Assembly (NCBI RefSeq): GCF_900102545.1
Contig: NZ_FNBN01000010.1
Coordinates: 209,445 to 273,444 of the forward strand
DNA from: Chitinophaga filiformis
GTDB taxonomy: Bacteria > Bacteroidota > Bacteroidia > Chitinophagales > Chitinophagaceae
Reading direction: 5' to 3'
Length of the DNA: 64,000 bases
Shown in pieces: positions 1-11,900 of this stretch (the stretch's first letter is position 1; each line of letters starts with the position of its first letter). The notes under the pieces are model-generated. The model was not told where the DNA came from and did no database searches. It saw nothing but the letters and a program-made list of their open reading frames with translations. The translations under genes and the position numbers were made by a program.

Positions 1-3000
1 TCGTGTTTACAAAAAGGCCGACCATCGATTCAATACCCGGTATCACCTCCGGTCTTCCGGAAACAACGGCGCCGAACACCACATCTTCACGGTTATTATA
101 AAGACCTAACAACAACCCCCATACTGATTGCAGCAGTACGTTCTGTGTAACACCTTTTCCGGCAGCAATTGTATGCAGCGTCTTTGTCAGCTGCTCAGGA
201 ATATGCAAGCTTACCTTACCTTCTTCATACTGTGTAGTTAATACCTGCTTCCAGGCAGGCAGTGTAGCCAGTTCAGTATATCCTGACAGGTATTTGCGCC
301 AATGCGCCAGCGAAGCCGCCTTATCCTGTTTTTCCAGATACAGGATATAATCCCTGTAAGGAGTTACTGCATTGAGGTCAGGTGTTACCCCCTGTAAAAG
401 AGCATTATAATGCTCAAAGAATTCATTGATGAGAATAGCTGAACACCAACCATCCATCAGGATATGATGATAACTCCATACAATATCAAACTCACTGTCA
501 GATAATTTGAACACCGTCATCCGCATCAAAACATCTTTATCCAGCCTGAAGCCCCGCGATTTATCGGATGCCCTGTATGCATCCACATATGATCGCTGCG
601 CAGCCGGCTCACTGTCTGACAGATCAATAAATTTAAAGAAAGGCTTCCTGTTTTTCAGCACGATCTGAAGCGGCGTATCCGTAAGGTTTTCTGAGAATGC
701 CGTCCGCAGTATATCATGTCGCACAAATAGCCCCTGTAAGCTTTTCTCCACAAACTTTTCCTGCAACTGCCCCTTTAAAGAATAATATACCTGACGGTAA
801 TAGGCATCTTCTGTCTGCACGCCTGCCAGGAATAGCATACCTGCCTGCAGCGGCGACAATGGATATATATCTTCAATATCCATTTCTTTTGTCAGTTTCT
901 CCAGCAACGCTTCCGGTATATCTTTAAAGGTCAGGTCGCAGGGCGTCAATATCCGTTTTTGCTGTTGCAGACAGTTGCTGATCACTTCCAGCAGAGATGT
1001 TTTGTAAGCCTGGATAAGGGTATCTATTGTAGCAGCATCATATTCCTTTACATTATACTCTATGGAAAGTTGCAACTTTTTATTGATGACAATGCCACCA
1101 ACATCAAGGGAATAAAATGCGTTCCAGCTTTCATCCGTATTACGCCCATGATCTTCTTCGGCCAGCGCCAATCCGGGCTTAAACTCTCCCAGGTAGTTAA
1201 AACTGATGACAGGTTGCTGTTGCGTATGTAATGCCTGTTGTGTAGCCTCGTCTCCCAGGTATTTCAATATTCCGTACCTGATCCCTTTCTGTGGCACACG
1301 ATGCAGGGATTCCTTTACATGTATGATCTTCCTGGAAAGTGTATCTGCCCGTGAAATATCCAGTAGCACCGGGTACACATTGGTGAACCATCCGATGGTA
1401 CGGGTGATATCTACCTCTTCGCCGAATATCTCTTCTCTGCCATGACCTTCCAGCGCAACAAGGCATTTGCGGATATTGAATGTTTTCTCCAGTGCGCAGC
1501 TCAGCGCCGTCAACAGGATATCATTCACCTCAGTACCAAATGCATTGGGTACCTTCTCTAATAACTGTACCGTTGTAGCTTCATCCAGCTCAAAAGTATC
1601 CGCCCCTCTATCTGCCAATGTATTAGACACAATCTCATGATCCCTGGGCAAAGAAGGCAATGGCTGTTCAGTCAGCGATAGCCAGTATTTCAACTCCTGC
1701 CTGCAATCATCTGTTTGTGCATAGGCATGTAACTTTTCTGCCCATAATTTATAAGCATCTGTCTTTAATGGCAAGGCAAGGGATTGTCCTTTTTCATATT
1801 GCTCATATAAAGACTGAATATCTTCACTCAATATTCTCCAGGATATACCATCCATCACCAGGTGATGTACAATGATCAACAACCTGTCGCCATCCGGCAG
1901 TTGGAACAGCACCACCTTCATCAGCGGGCCATGTTCCAGGTCAATAGATGCCTGCAACTGATCGGCGATAAGGGCCATATCCTGCAATGGTTCAGCGGCT
2001 GTAAGAAGATCAATCCTGGTAATATCCGGTAGCAGCTCAGGGCCTTTATTCTCCGCAATCCAATGACCGGCAACATTCTGTCTGAACGTGATGCGAAGTG
2101 CATCATGATGTGTCTGAATAATAGCAAAGACATCACGCAACCCTTGTTCTGACCACCGGTGCCCGGCTTTGAAGAGGACACTCTGATTGTAATGCTGCAT
2201 TTGCAAATAACCAGACGCCAGGAAGCGCTGCTGAATAGGCGTCAATGGCATCACACCCTGTACAGGCAATTGCGAAGCTGTTCTGGCAATCTCCTTTACA
2301 TACCTCGCCAGATCGATCAGCACAGGATTTTCAAAGATCTCTTTTACACCTATCCTGAATCCGGCGCGGCTCATCCTGGAAGCCACCTGGATCGCTTTGA
2401 TAGAGTCGCCGCCCACTGAAAAGAAATTAGCAAGCGTGCTGACCTCCGCATGTCCCAATACCTCTTTCCATACTTCCACCAGCTTTTCTTCTATCAGTGT
2501 TCTGGCCGCCTGCATGACAATCTTCTTTGCACCTCCCGGCAACGGCAACAACCGTCTGTCTATCTTTCCGTTTGCTGTTAACGGGAACTCCTCCACCTGT
2601 ATAAAAGTGGCCGGTATCATATAGTCCGGCAATGTGTCCTTCAGATAGTCCCTCAGGATATCCTCCGTAAGGGGAATACTCTCCTGATAATAAGCCACCA
2701 GGGAATATTGCTCTTCCTGTTTCAAAGCAATCACCAGCGCATTCCGGATAGCTTCATGTCTTAGTAGTACCGCCTCTATATCGTCTGTTTCCACACGGTA
2801 TCCACGAATCTTCACCTGGTTATCCCGGCGGCCTACAAACACGACTTCACCACCTTCTGTATAATATCCCAGGTCGCCGGTCCGGTATAAACGTTCTCCT
2901 TCTCCCCATGGAGCCCTTACAAATTTCTGCTGTGTCAATGCTTCCTGATGCAGGTAACCGATGGCTAAACCAGTTCCCGCTACGCAGATCTCTCCTGTGA

Positions 3001-6000
3001 TCCCCACCGGCAGGTGTTGCAACCCCGAATCGAGTATAAATACCTTGTTATCCGCTATCGGCCGGCCTAAGACAGGACGCTCTTTATCGTACACACCGGC
3101 CAGCGTACCAATGGTTGTTTCAGTAGGCCCATAATGGTTCACCACCTTACATTGAGGGAATGCCTGCAATAAGGTATGAATATCATCCGGACGGATACTT
3201 TCACCGCCGGTAATAATGAGCCGTAAACTCATCCGGGGAGCCTCTTCGCCAAATGCAGGATCATTCACCAGTACATCGAGATGCGAAGGCGTCAGTTTGA
3301 GGAAAGTGACATTTTCATCTATGAGCAATTGCACAAATTCTTCCCGGTCAAAATAGTCACCTCCTTTACCTATTACCAAAGAGGCCCCAGTTGTGAGCGC
3401 GCCCCACAAACTGGTATAGCCAAGGTCAAAGGCAATAGAAGACAGCATCAGCGTACTGTCGCCCAAACCTGTATCAAATATCGTTTTAAACCAGCTCACA
3501 TAGGCCGCAAGGGCACGATAAGGGATGGTGACTCCCTTAGGCTTGCCTGTAGAACCGGATGTATAAATTACATAAACAGGATCTTCCGGAGTTTGCATGA
3601 GGACAAGGTTATCCTTCTCCTGCGGCAGATCACCCCATTGAATATCGGTAATGAAAAGCTGACCACTGTAATAATCCAGGCTGAACATATAGTTCGATTC
3701 CGTAATCAGCAATACGGGCGACGCATCTTCGAGGATAAGTGCTTTCCTTCTATCGGGGAAAGACACTTCTATAGGCAGCCATGCAGCACCGGCTTTCATA
3801 ATCGCCAATAAGCTGATGATCATTTTTTCAGAACGCTCCATCATTACGCCCACCAGATCACCAGGTTTAATCTGCAGTTGCTGGCGCATGTAATGCGCTA
3901 GCTGATTCGCCTGTTCATTCAATGATTGATAAGAGAGACGCGTTCCTTTATAAATAACCGCTGCCTCATCCGGATGCAGTTTTGCCTGCTCTTCTATCAT
4001 TTCATGCACCAGCAAACCAACATTGGTAACAGGTACCGGAGGAACAGAAAATCTCATGATCCTTTCCAGTTCCTGCGCCGTCAGATATGGTACAAAGCGT
4101 AATGGCTGATCAGGCATTTTTACCACCGCCTGCAACAACTGCTCAAAATGCGCTGTCATCCTCCGCATCCTGTGTTCACTAAACAGGTCTGTGTTGTAAA
4201 GGACCGTCATTTCTATGCCTCCATCATGCGATGCAAAGAAGAAGGTAAGATCAAACTTTGCCAGCTTGGTTTTCTTGCTATAGTCATTCACCCGGATGTC
4301 TTCCAGCAACGCCACAGCATCTTCGCCTGTATCCGTATCCTGCATGGTGATCGCAATATCAAAAAGCGGATTCCGGCTCAGGTCCCTTTCCAGCTTCAGA
4401 TCATCCACGATCATATCGAAGGGATAAACCTGGTGGGCAAATCCATCCAAAGTAGTGCCCTTCACTGTATTCAACAGCGCAATAAAACTATCATCCCCAT
4501 TAAACCTATTGCGCAATGGCAGCATGTTGACAAAGAACCCTATCTGGTCTTCCAGCTCAGGGTGATCCCTATCCGACACCGATGCCCCCGTCACTATATC
4601 TTCCTGTCCGGTATATTTATACAGCAAAGCATTCACTGCGCTGATCATCAACATAAACATCGTAGCATCAGCCTTTCTTCCCAATTGCTCCAGTCCCAGT
4701 TTGAGTTCCCTGCTTAGCCGGCTGTTTACCGTTGCCCCATTGTATGTTTTTCGTGAAGGTCTTACCGCGTCTGTCTGAAGTTCCAACACAGGAACGCCGT
4801 CTGCAAACCGGGACATCCAGTAATCCTTATGAGCATGATATGGCTCCCCGGATAATGCAGCCAGCTGCCATGCACTATAATCTTTATAATGTATTCTCAA
4901 CGGCGCCAGATCCGGTTCCTTACCGGCAAGATAAGCCCTGTAAACAGTCAGTACTTCCCGTATAATAATATCAAGGGACCATCCATCAGAAATAATATGA
5001 TGCATGGTAAAGATGAAAATATACCGCTGATCTTCCATCTGAATCAGCCGTGCATACATTAAAGGCGCTGTGTCAAGCCGGAAAGGGCGCCAGGCCTCCT
5101 GATCTACCAGCTTTGACGCCACGGCCTCTTTATCGGCCACCGTACGCAGGTCTGTCAGCTCCACCCTGAAAGGGAAATTGGCAACGGGATGTACAACCTG
5201 CTTGGGTACACCATCAACGGTAATAAAAGTTGTCCGTAATATTTCGTGCCGTTGAATAAGATAGCGGAACGCCTTGTCGAACAATGTATCGTCAATATCA
5301 CCTATCAGTTCAAAAGATTCAGGAATATTATACGCACCAGTGGTATGGATCTGCTCTGACAGCCAGATCCTGCGCTGCGCATGAGATACATCATAATATT
5401 CCTGTACAGGAACGGGATGTATGGAAGTATATGCATGAATATGCTGGTCTTTTAATAATGCCGCCTGCTTTTGAATAGTCGCATTGATAAATATATCCTT
5501 TAGGTCCAGGCGACAACCCATTTCTTTATAAATAGCAGAAATCAACCTGACCGCTTTTAATGAATGACCACCGATATCAAAGAAGTTGGCAGTCACAGAT
5601 ATACGGTCAAGGCGCAATATTTCCCGCCATAATTTCAACAATTGTTTTTCTCTCTCATTCGACGGTGCGACCAGTTGTTCCTCTGCCAGGTATTGCTGAT
5701 CATGGATGGTTTGCCTTAATTGCTTACGGTCTACTTTACCATTGTCGGTCAATGGCATTTCATTCAGCACAAGAAACCGGGAAGGTACCATGAAGGCGGG
5801 TACCTGTTGTTCGAGCCATGATTTGATGGTAGTGGTATCAGGATTTTCTGCTTCCGGTGCAGCCACTATAAAAGCAACCAGGTCCGTGTTCTGTTGCTCA
5901 TCGATTATATCCAGCACGATCACCTGTTTTATGGCCGGATGCCGGAGCAACAGCACTTCCACTTCTCCCAGCTCTACTCTCTGGCCCCTGATCTTCACCT

Positions 6001-8881
6001 GGTGGTCTTTCCTGCCAATGAATTCAAGATTGCCGTCAGGCAGCCAATATCCCAGATCTCCTGTACAATACATCATTTGACCGACGGATGTAAAAGGATC
6101 TTTATGAAATACCGCCGCTGTCTTTTGCGGTTCATTGAGATAACCACCGCCGACAGCGATACCTGCCACACAGATCTCTCCTATCTGTCCTACAGGACAT
6201 AACCTGTGATATTTATCGAGTATATAGATACGGCAATTATCTACCGGCCTACCAATGCTGATCTTATCATCAAAGGTGGCTGCACTGACCACATTCATTG
6301 TTACATCATCCGAAGCTTCTGCAGGTCCATAAGCGTTGGCTACTTTCACGCGGGGATAATACCTGAACCATTCCTTTACCAGTAAAGGGCGGATGGCTTC
6401 TCCACATAAGATCAGGTATTTCAGGGCAGGGAAAAAGTTCTCATCAGGATATTGCGCCAGCTCCTGGAGGATAGCTGTCAGGTAAGACGGCACCCATTGT
6501 AGTACTGTCACCTGGTCCTTTTGCATTTCTCTCAGTAAGGCAGCAGGGTTATGGATCAATGACTGTGGATAGATCACTGTCTTCGCGCCGGTGAGTACAC
6601 CTGTAATTAACTGCCATACGGAAATATCAAAACTTACCGGTGCTGTTTGTGCCACTACACTATTTTCATCTATTTCAAACCGGCGGATCATAATCTGACA
6701 ATGGTTGACCATACCAATGTGCAGATTCAGTGCACCTTTGGGTTTTCCGGTAGAACCAGAGGTATAAATAATAAAACTGGTATCGTCCGGCAGGAGCTTT
6801 ACCGCTGGCTTTATAGCAGGATGATGGCTATATTCATCCGTTCCGGCAAGCCTTAGGTTGCCAACTGAAGACGATGTAGCCCGATCCAGCAATAATATGG
6901 TTTGCAGTTCAGTAGCTGCAGCCACACTTTCCCAGAAAGCGGGCCATTCGCTGATATTAGCTGAGCGGGTGATCAGTATACCTGCCCGGGTATCTGTCAA
7001 CAGGTCAATCATGCGTTTTAAAGGATAAGCAGGATCGAGTAACATAAATGCACCACCTGCTTTGAAAATGGCTATTATGCTTACCAGTGTATCGATAGAA
7101 CGCTCAAATAATAATGGAACGAAATCGCCCTTCTTTAACCCCTGCGCCAGCAGCCATTGGGCCAGCTGGTCAGACAAGGCATCGAGCTGGCTGTATGTCA
7201 GCGTTTCTGTTCCACACTGTATCGCGATATGATGTGGTGTTTGCTTTACCTGTTCTTCAAAGTATTCAACATAGCTTTTATCGGGGACAGGTGCATGTTG
7301 ACCAGAGCCATTAAATCCATAGATCAATTGTTCCTTTTCCTCAGCTGTTAAATGCTCCAGGGCATATAAAGGAGATGCCGGCTGGCTGACAATAGCGGCT
7401 AACAATTGATGATAATGGCTGAACATGTTTGTAATGCGCCAATCATCAAAGATATCTGTGTTATAAATGATGCTGACATCAAAAATTGCCCCTTTCCTTA
7501 CCACGTCGATAGATAGATCAAACTGCGCGGTATCCGTATTACCAGGAATAGCATGAATGTCCATAGTATCAGTATCAGACATCCCCGCATCAATACTGGT
7601 AGCATCGGCAGGCACGGTTATCATGACATCAAACAAGGGAGAACGGCTCAGGTCTCTTTTTAGGGAGAGGTCATCTACCAATCGGTCAAATGGATACTCC
7701 TGGTATGTGCTGGCATCGAGGATTGTTTCTTTTACCTGGTGCAGCAGGGCTGAGAAAGGCGCTTCAGCACTAATCTTTGTACGTAAGGCCAGGGTGTTCA
7801 TATAAAGCCCTATCTGTCCATTCATATCTTCACTGGTGCGATTAGCAACTGGTGTACCAATGACGATATCTTCCTGCCCGGTATACTTAAAGAATAAAGC
7901 TTTAAAAGAGGCAACAAAGAACATGAACCAGGATACCCGTTCCTGCCTTGTCAGTTCCTGTAATTTAGCCGAGAGAGAGGCATCCAGTGAGAACCATTGT
8001 TGCCGGCCACTGGCTGTCATAATAGGTGGCCGTGGCCTGTCTGCCGGCAGATCCAGCACAGGTGCTCCTCCGGAGAAACGGTTATTCCAGTAAGCACCTG
8101 CAGCACTCAATTTCCCCGCACTCAACAGCTGTTGTTGCCAGATTGTAAAATCCCTGTACTGAATGGTCAATGGAGGAAGTGTATGCTGTGTACCATTTAC
8201 ATGGTTATTATAATAGAAAAGCAGTTCCTTCAATAAAGTTTCAATAGACCATCCATCAGAAATGATATGGTGCATATTGAGCAGGAAATAAAATTGCTGC
8301 TCTCCGGTCTTCACCAACTTACTTGTCAGTAATGGCCCCTGCTCCAGCGGAAAGACGGTAAGTCCTTCCTGTTGCAGGATATTTTCCGCAGCAGCGTTTA
8401 TATCCTTTGCCTGGCACAGATCAATATAGTCAAAACGGAATGCCGTAGTAACAGAACCAAGCACCCGTTGCCGGAGTTCCCCATTCCATTCAACGAACAC
8501 CGTCCGCAGGCTCTCATGCCGTTCCACAACCCGTCTGAATGCCTGCTCAAAAGCGACAGGTTCGACGTGAGAACGGATGATATATGTCATGGGGATATTA
8601 TACGCCCTGTTATTATCTCCAAACTGGTTTAGTACCCACATCCTGCGCTGCGCGTCTGATGCCGGATAATGATCCTGCTCTTCAGTGATCGTTACTCCAT
8701 CCTTTTCCTCAAAGGCATCGGGATATTTCTCCAGATAGGCAATCAGTTCATTCCTGTGATTTTTGATCTCTGCCAGCAATACTTCAGAAACGGTATTTTT
8801 TGGCGCTACCAGCCGCAGTTTATCATCCTGCAGCATGACCTTCACCTGTTGCTTTTTCAAGTCAGCAATAAGCCTTTCCAT
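1..8881 (-). CDS. NRPS-F, partial (modules 13-15; runs off left edge)
   Basis: Open reading frame from an ATG at 8881 that stays open to the window edge; at least 2960 codons are present and no stop is reached. Order: TubC-type N-terminal docking domain (about residues 1-60), LCL-type C13 (HHIISDGWS, H204), A13 (YTSGSTG at 706), PCP13 (GGHS, S1107), C14 (HHIISDGWS, H1294), A14 (YTSGSTG at 1773), PCP14 (GGDS, S2160), epimerase (HHLVMDGISW at H2339, EGHGR motif), and a DCL-type C15 (HHILMDGWC at H2805) cut by the edge. The A14 code reads DLTKIGHIG, a clear Asp code, and the GGDS carrier plus E domain predict D-Asp. The A13 code reads DIWQICADD, which I cannot assign firmly; the paired acidic residues suggest a basic substrate, and its core A5 is YGPAE rather than YGPTE. 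It starts 39 bp after NRPS-E, whose acidic C-terminal tail probably binds the docking domain. At least one more module and the release domain lie outside the window. Certain as NRPS; specificities are inference. Confidence 0.95.
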   Translation of the reverse strand, partial: MERLIADLKKQQVKVMLQDDKLRLVAPKNTVSEVLLAEIKNHRNELIAYLEKYPDAFEEKDGVTITEEQDHYPASDAQRRMWVLNQFGDNNRAYNIPMTYIIRSHVEPVAFEQAFRRVVERHESLRTVFVEWNGELRQRVLGSVTTAFRFDYIDLCQAKDINAAAENILQQEGLTVFPLEQGPLLTSKLVKTGEQQFYFLLNMHHIISDGWSIETLLKELLFYYNNHVNGTQHTLPPLTIQYRDFTIWQQQLLSAGKLSAAGAYWNNRFSGGAPVLDLPADRPRPPIMTASGRQQWFSLDASLSAKLQELTRQERVSWFMFFVASFKALFFKYTGQEDIVIGTPVANRTSEDMNGQIGLYMNTLALRTKISAEAPFSALLHQVKETILDASTYQEYPFDRLVDDLSLKRDLSRSPLFDVMITVPADATSIDAGMSDTDTMDIHAIPGNTDTAQFDLSIDVVRKGAIFDVSIIYNTDIFDDWRITNMFSHYHQLLAAIVSQPASPLYALEHLTAEEKEQLIYGFNGSGQHAPVPDKSYVEYFEEQVKQTPHHIAIQCGTETLTYSQLDALSDQLAQWLLAQGLKKGDFVPLLFERSIDTLVSIIAIFKAGGAFMLLDPAYPLKRMIDLLTDTRAGILITRSANISEWPAFWESVAAATELQTILLLDRATSSSVGNLRLAGTDEYSHHPAIKPAVKLLPDDTSFIIYTSGSTGKPKGALNLHIGMVNHCQIMIRRFEIDENSVVAQTAPVSFDISVWQLITGVLTGAKTVIYPQSLIHNPAALLREMQKDQVTVLQWVPSYLTAILQELAQYPDENFFPALKYLILCGEAIRPLLVKEWFRYYPRVKVANAYGPAEASDDVTMNVVSAATFDDKISIGRPVDNCRIYILDKYHRLCPVGQIGEICVAGIAVGGGYLNEPQKTAAVFHKDPFTSVGQMMYCTGDLGYWLPDGNLEFIGRKDHQVKIRGQRVELGEVEVLLLRHPAIKQVIVLDIIDEQQNTDLVAFIVAAPEAENPDTTTIKSWLEQQVPAFMVPSRFLVLNEMPLTDNGKVDRKQLRQTIHDQQYLAEEQLVAPSNEREKQLLKLWREILRLDRISVTANFFDIGGHSLKAVRLISAIYKEMGCRLDLKDIFINATIQKQAALLKDQHIHAYTSIHPVPVQEYYDVSHAQRRIWLSEQIHTTGAYNIPESFELIGDIDDTLFDKAFRYLIQRHEILRTTFITVDGVPKQVVHPVANFPFRVELTDLRTVADKEAVASKLVDQEAWRPFRLDTAPLMYARLIQMEDQRYIFIFTMHHIISDGWSLDIIIREVLTVYRAYLAGKEPDLAPLRIHYKDYSAWQLAALSGEPYHAHKDYWMSRFADGVPVLELQTDAVRPSRKTYNGATVNSRLSRELKLGLEQLGRKADATMFMLMISAVNALLYKYTGQEDIVTGASVSDRDHPELEDQIGFFVNMLPLRNRFNGDDSFIALLNTVKGTTLDGFAHQVYPFDMIVDDLKLERDLSRNPLFDIAITMQDTDTGEDAVALLEDIRVNDYSKKTKLAKFDLTFFFASHDGGIEMTVLYNTDLFSEHRMRRMTAHFEQLLQAVVKMPDQPLRFVPYLTAQELERIMRFSVPPVPVTNVGLLVHEMIEEQAKLHPDEAAVIYKGTRLSYQSLNEQANQLAHYMRQQLQIKPGDLVGVMMERSEKMIISLLAIMKAGAAWLPIEVSFPDRRKALILEDASPVLLITESNYMFSLDYYSGQLFITDIQWGDLPQEKDNLVLMQTPEDPVYVIYTSGSTGKPKGVTIPYRALAAYVSWFKTIFDTGLGDSTLMLSSIAFDLGYTSLWGALTTGASLVIGKGGDYFDREEFVQLLIDENVTFLKLTPSHLDVLVNDPAFGEEAPRMSLRLIITGGESIRPDDIHTLLQAFPQCKVVNHYGPTETTIGTLAGVYDKERPVLGRPIADNKVFILDSGLQHLPVGITGEICVAGTGLAIGYLHQEALTQQKFVRAPWGEGERLYRTGDLGYYTEGGEVVFVGRRDNQVKIRGYRVETDDIEAVLLRHEAIRNALVIALKQEEQYSLVAYYQESIPLTEDILRDYLKDTLPDYMIPATFIQVEEFPLTANGKIDRRLLPLPGGAKKIVMQAARTLIEEKLVEVWKEVLGHAEVSTLANFFSVGGDSIKAIQVASRMSRAGFRIGVKEIFENPVLIDLARYVKEIARTASQLPVQGVMPLTPIQQRFLASGYLQMQHYNQSVLFKAGHRWSEQGLRDVFAIIQTHHDALRITFRQNVAGHWIAENKGPELLPDITRIDLLTAAEPLQDMALIADQLQASIDLEHGPLMKVVLFQLPDGDRLLIIVHHLVMDGISWRILSEDIQSLYEQYEKGQSLALPLKTDAYKLWAEKLHAYAQTDDCRQELKYWLSLTEQPLPSLPRDHEIVSNTLADRGADTFELDEATTVQLLEKVPNAFGTEVNDILLTALSCALEKTFNIRKCLVALEGHGREEIFGEEVDITRTIGWFTNVYPVLLDISRADTLSRKIIHVKESLHRVPQKGIRYGILKYLGDEATQQALHTQQQPVISFNYLGEFKPGLALAEEDHGRNTDESWNAFYSLDVGGIVINKKLQLSIEYNVKEYDAATIDTLIQAYKTSLLEVISNCLQQQKRILTPCDLTFKDIPEALLEKLTKEMDIEDIYPLSPLQAGMLFLAGVQTEDAYYRQVYYSLKGQLQEKFVEKSLQGLFVRHDILRTAFSENLTDTPLQIVLKNRKPFFKFIDLSDSEPAAQRSYVDAYRASDKSRGFRLDKDVLMRMTVFKLSDSEFDIVWSYHHILMDGWCSAILINEFFEHYNALLQGVTPDLNAVTPYRDYILYLEKQDKAASLAHWRKYLSGYTELATLPAWKQVLTTQYEEGKVSLHIPEQLTKTLHTIAAGKGVTQNVLLQSVWGLLLGLYNNREDVVFGAVVSGRPEVIPGIESMVGLFVNT

Positions 8882-8920
8882 CAATAATACTTTTAAATGT
8901 TTTGTATCAGATAATGTTGG

Positions 8921-11900
8921 TTACAGGAAGAACTCTTCTACTTCCTGCTCTCCCCTGGCAGCAGTTGCAACAGGCGCCTCAGATTGTAGCTGATCCATCA
9001 GCATCGCCAGCTGGCAGATATTCGGTTGCCCAAAGAACTTTCTCAGATCAATATGAAGACCCGTCATTTTCACAATACGTGCAATGATCTGTGTGGCTTT
9101 TAATGAATGGCCACCAATATCAAAGAAATCGTCGTGTATACCGATAGGCCGTATACCCAACACATCCTCCCAGATACCTGCCAGCAATTGCTCGGTGGCA
9201 GTGACAGGTGGTACATATTGCTTTAGGGGAGCCATTTCCGGGGCCGGCAATCTGGAAAGATCTACCTTGCCATTTACGTTCAGTGGCACTTCGGCAATAA
9301 CAGCCACCGCAGCCGGGATCATATGGAATGGCAGTCTTTCAGCCAAGGCCTGTTTCAGATCAGGGGCAGGCATACCTGGCTCCATTACGAGCCATGCGAC
9401 CAGTGCTTTTTCTATCCCCGCACCCTGCACCGCCACAGTTACATGCTGTATACCCGGCAACTGTTTAATGGCATATTCAATCTCTCCGGGCTCAATACGG
9501 AATCCTCTTATTTTCACCTGCCGGTCTATCCTTCCTCTGAAAATAACATCCCCTGTCGGGCTCCATCTCCCTTTATCTCCGGTCTTATAAAGACGCATGC
9601 CCTGGTGTACAATAAATTTCTCTTTTGTCAGTTCGTCCCGCTTCAGGTAAGCAGCAGCCAGCCCGGCCCCTCCCAGATAGATCTCTCCATCGACGCCCAC
9701 AGGCACTGGTCTGAGCCCTTTATCAAAAATGAATACGGATGTATTGGAAACAGGTTTCCCAATGGTAACAGGTTGTGAAACATCAGTCATCGCACAAATG
9801 GTGGAATAAACTGTATTTTCTGTAGGCCCATATACATTATAAAGCACAAATTGAGGTCCTGCTTCTGCTAAACATTTCCGGACATGCCATACAGAGGCTT
9901 CTTCTCCGCCAAAGATGATCCAGTCCATTGTACGACCTATGGCTGGCGCATGTTCTATCAGCAGGTTGAATAAAGCTGTTGGAATAAACATAGTTTCGAT
10001 ACGCTGTTGTTTGATATACTCTTCCAGCGCGGCTATTGACAGCAGAAGATCTTTAGATACGATATGCAAAGTACCGCCATGCAGCAGGGTATCGTAAATA
10101 CTGTCAACAGAACCATCAAACCCAAAGCTGGAAGCAAGCAATGCCTGTTTTCCATACACTGTTCTCGGCACAACGTTGCCTGTTACCAAACGCACTACAC
10201 CACGATGAGGTACCATTACCCCTTTGGGGATGCCTGTTGATCCGGAAGTGTAAATGATATATGCGATATCATCTGCGGTTACATCACAAACACCATTATC
10301 ATCAGGGTAGGTTTCCGAAGCAGCCAGCAATGCTGCAACGGAAAGGGTCCCCTCCTTATCCCCATCAATGATCTGCAATACAGCACCTGCGTCTTCCATG
10401 ATAAACCGGACATTCTCATCAGGATAAGCAGGGTCTATCGGCACATACGTGCCGCCTGCTTTCAATACTGCCAGGATACAGGCCAGCATATTTTCACCCG
10501 GCTGCATGCGTAGCAATATGCGATCCTGCACTTTTGCGCCGAATGTTGTTCTCAGCGCCCTGGCCATCTTATTGGTAAGACTGTTCAGCATGCGATAACT
10601 CAATGTCCTGTCTTCACAAACTACTGCTGTAGCCTCAGGGTATTGATTGGCAGTCGCTTCAAACAGCGAATGGATACTGGCAGTGGAAGGGTATGGGAAA
10701 GGCGTATTACCCGAAAATGATTCGAGGATGGTCATCTCCCTGGGAGATAAATAATTAATGTCCTGTAATGGAATATGCGTGTTCGCCGCCACAGACAAAA
10801 ACAGTTGCTTAAGGTGCGATATCATATTCCTTATCCTGTCGTCATGGAATAAACCAGTATTGTATTGCAGCTCCAATTGCAGCTGTTCATCTGTTGCAGA
10901 GAAATTAAAGGAGAGATGATACTTGCTTAAATTGGAAGGCAGCTCAAACGGTTCAATATGGATATCGCCAGGAACAGCGGTATGATTGTTTGTAAACAGG
11001 GAGTGTTGCAGGGAAATAATCACATCAAACACGGGCGAATGAAAATTATTCCGGGGCTGGTCCAGCTCTTCCACCAGCCGGTCGAATGGATAGACCTGGT
11101 GATCGAAGGCTTCCAGTATATTAAACCTGACCTTCTCCAGCAATGCGGAGAAGGTATCTTCATCACCGATCTTCGTACGGATAGGAAGCATATTCACAAA
11201 GAAGCCGATCATAGATTCAAGCTCCGCTTTATCACGTCCCGAAACGGGAATACCAATGATCAGGTCCTGTTGCCCTGTATAGTAGTATAACAACGCCTTC
11301 ACCGCCGTTACCAGGGTCATGAAAAGAGACGCCTGGTGCTCTTCTCCCAGTTTGTGCAGGATCTCAGATTCCTGTTGGCTAAAGAGGATCTTCACTGTCC
11401 TGCCTTCAGATGATTGTTCTTTAGAGAGCGAAACATCTGTCGGTAATTCCAGCAACGGTAATTCACCTTCCAGCTTTTGAAGCCAGAAATTACGGTGATC
11501 CTGCATATGAGATTCCCGCAACTGCAGGTTCTGCCATGCGGCATATTCCTTATACTGTATCGGTAAAGGATCAAGGTTGGCAGGTATGCCTGTAACGAAG
11601 GAAAGATAAAGGCTTCTCAGTTCGTGGATCATTATTTCCATTGACCATCCATCAGAAACGATATGGTGCATGGAAATGATCAGCAGGCTTTTCTGCTGTT
11701 GCAACTGCACCAGTTGTACCCGGAATAAAGGGCCCTTCTCCAGGTGGAAGGAAGTATTCATTGCTTCCTCCAGTATCCGGATAGCGGCAGCTTCTTTATG
11801 TTCGACAGTCAGCAGATCATTGTAACCGATATTGAAATTGAAAGTATCTACAGGATGTATCTGCTGATAAAGGATATCATCTTCCATCAGGAAGGTTGTG

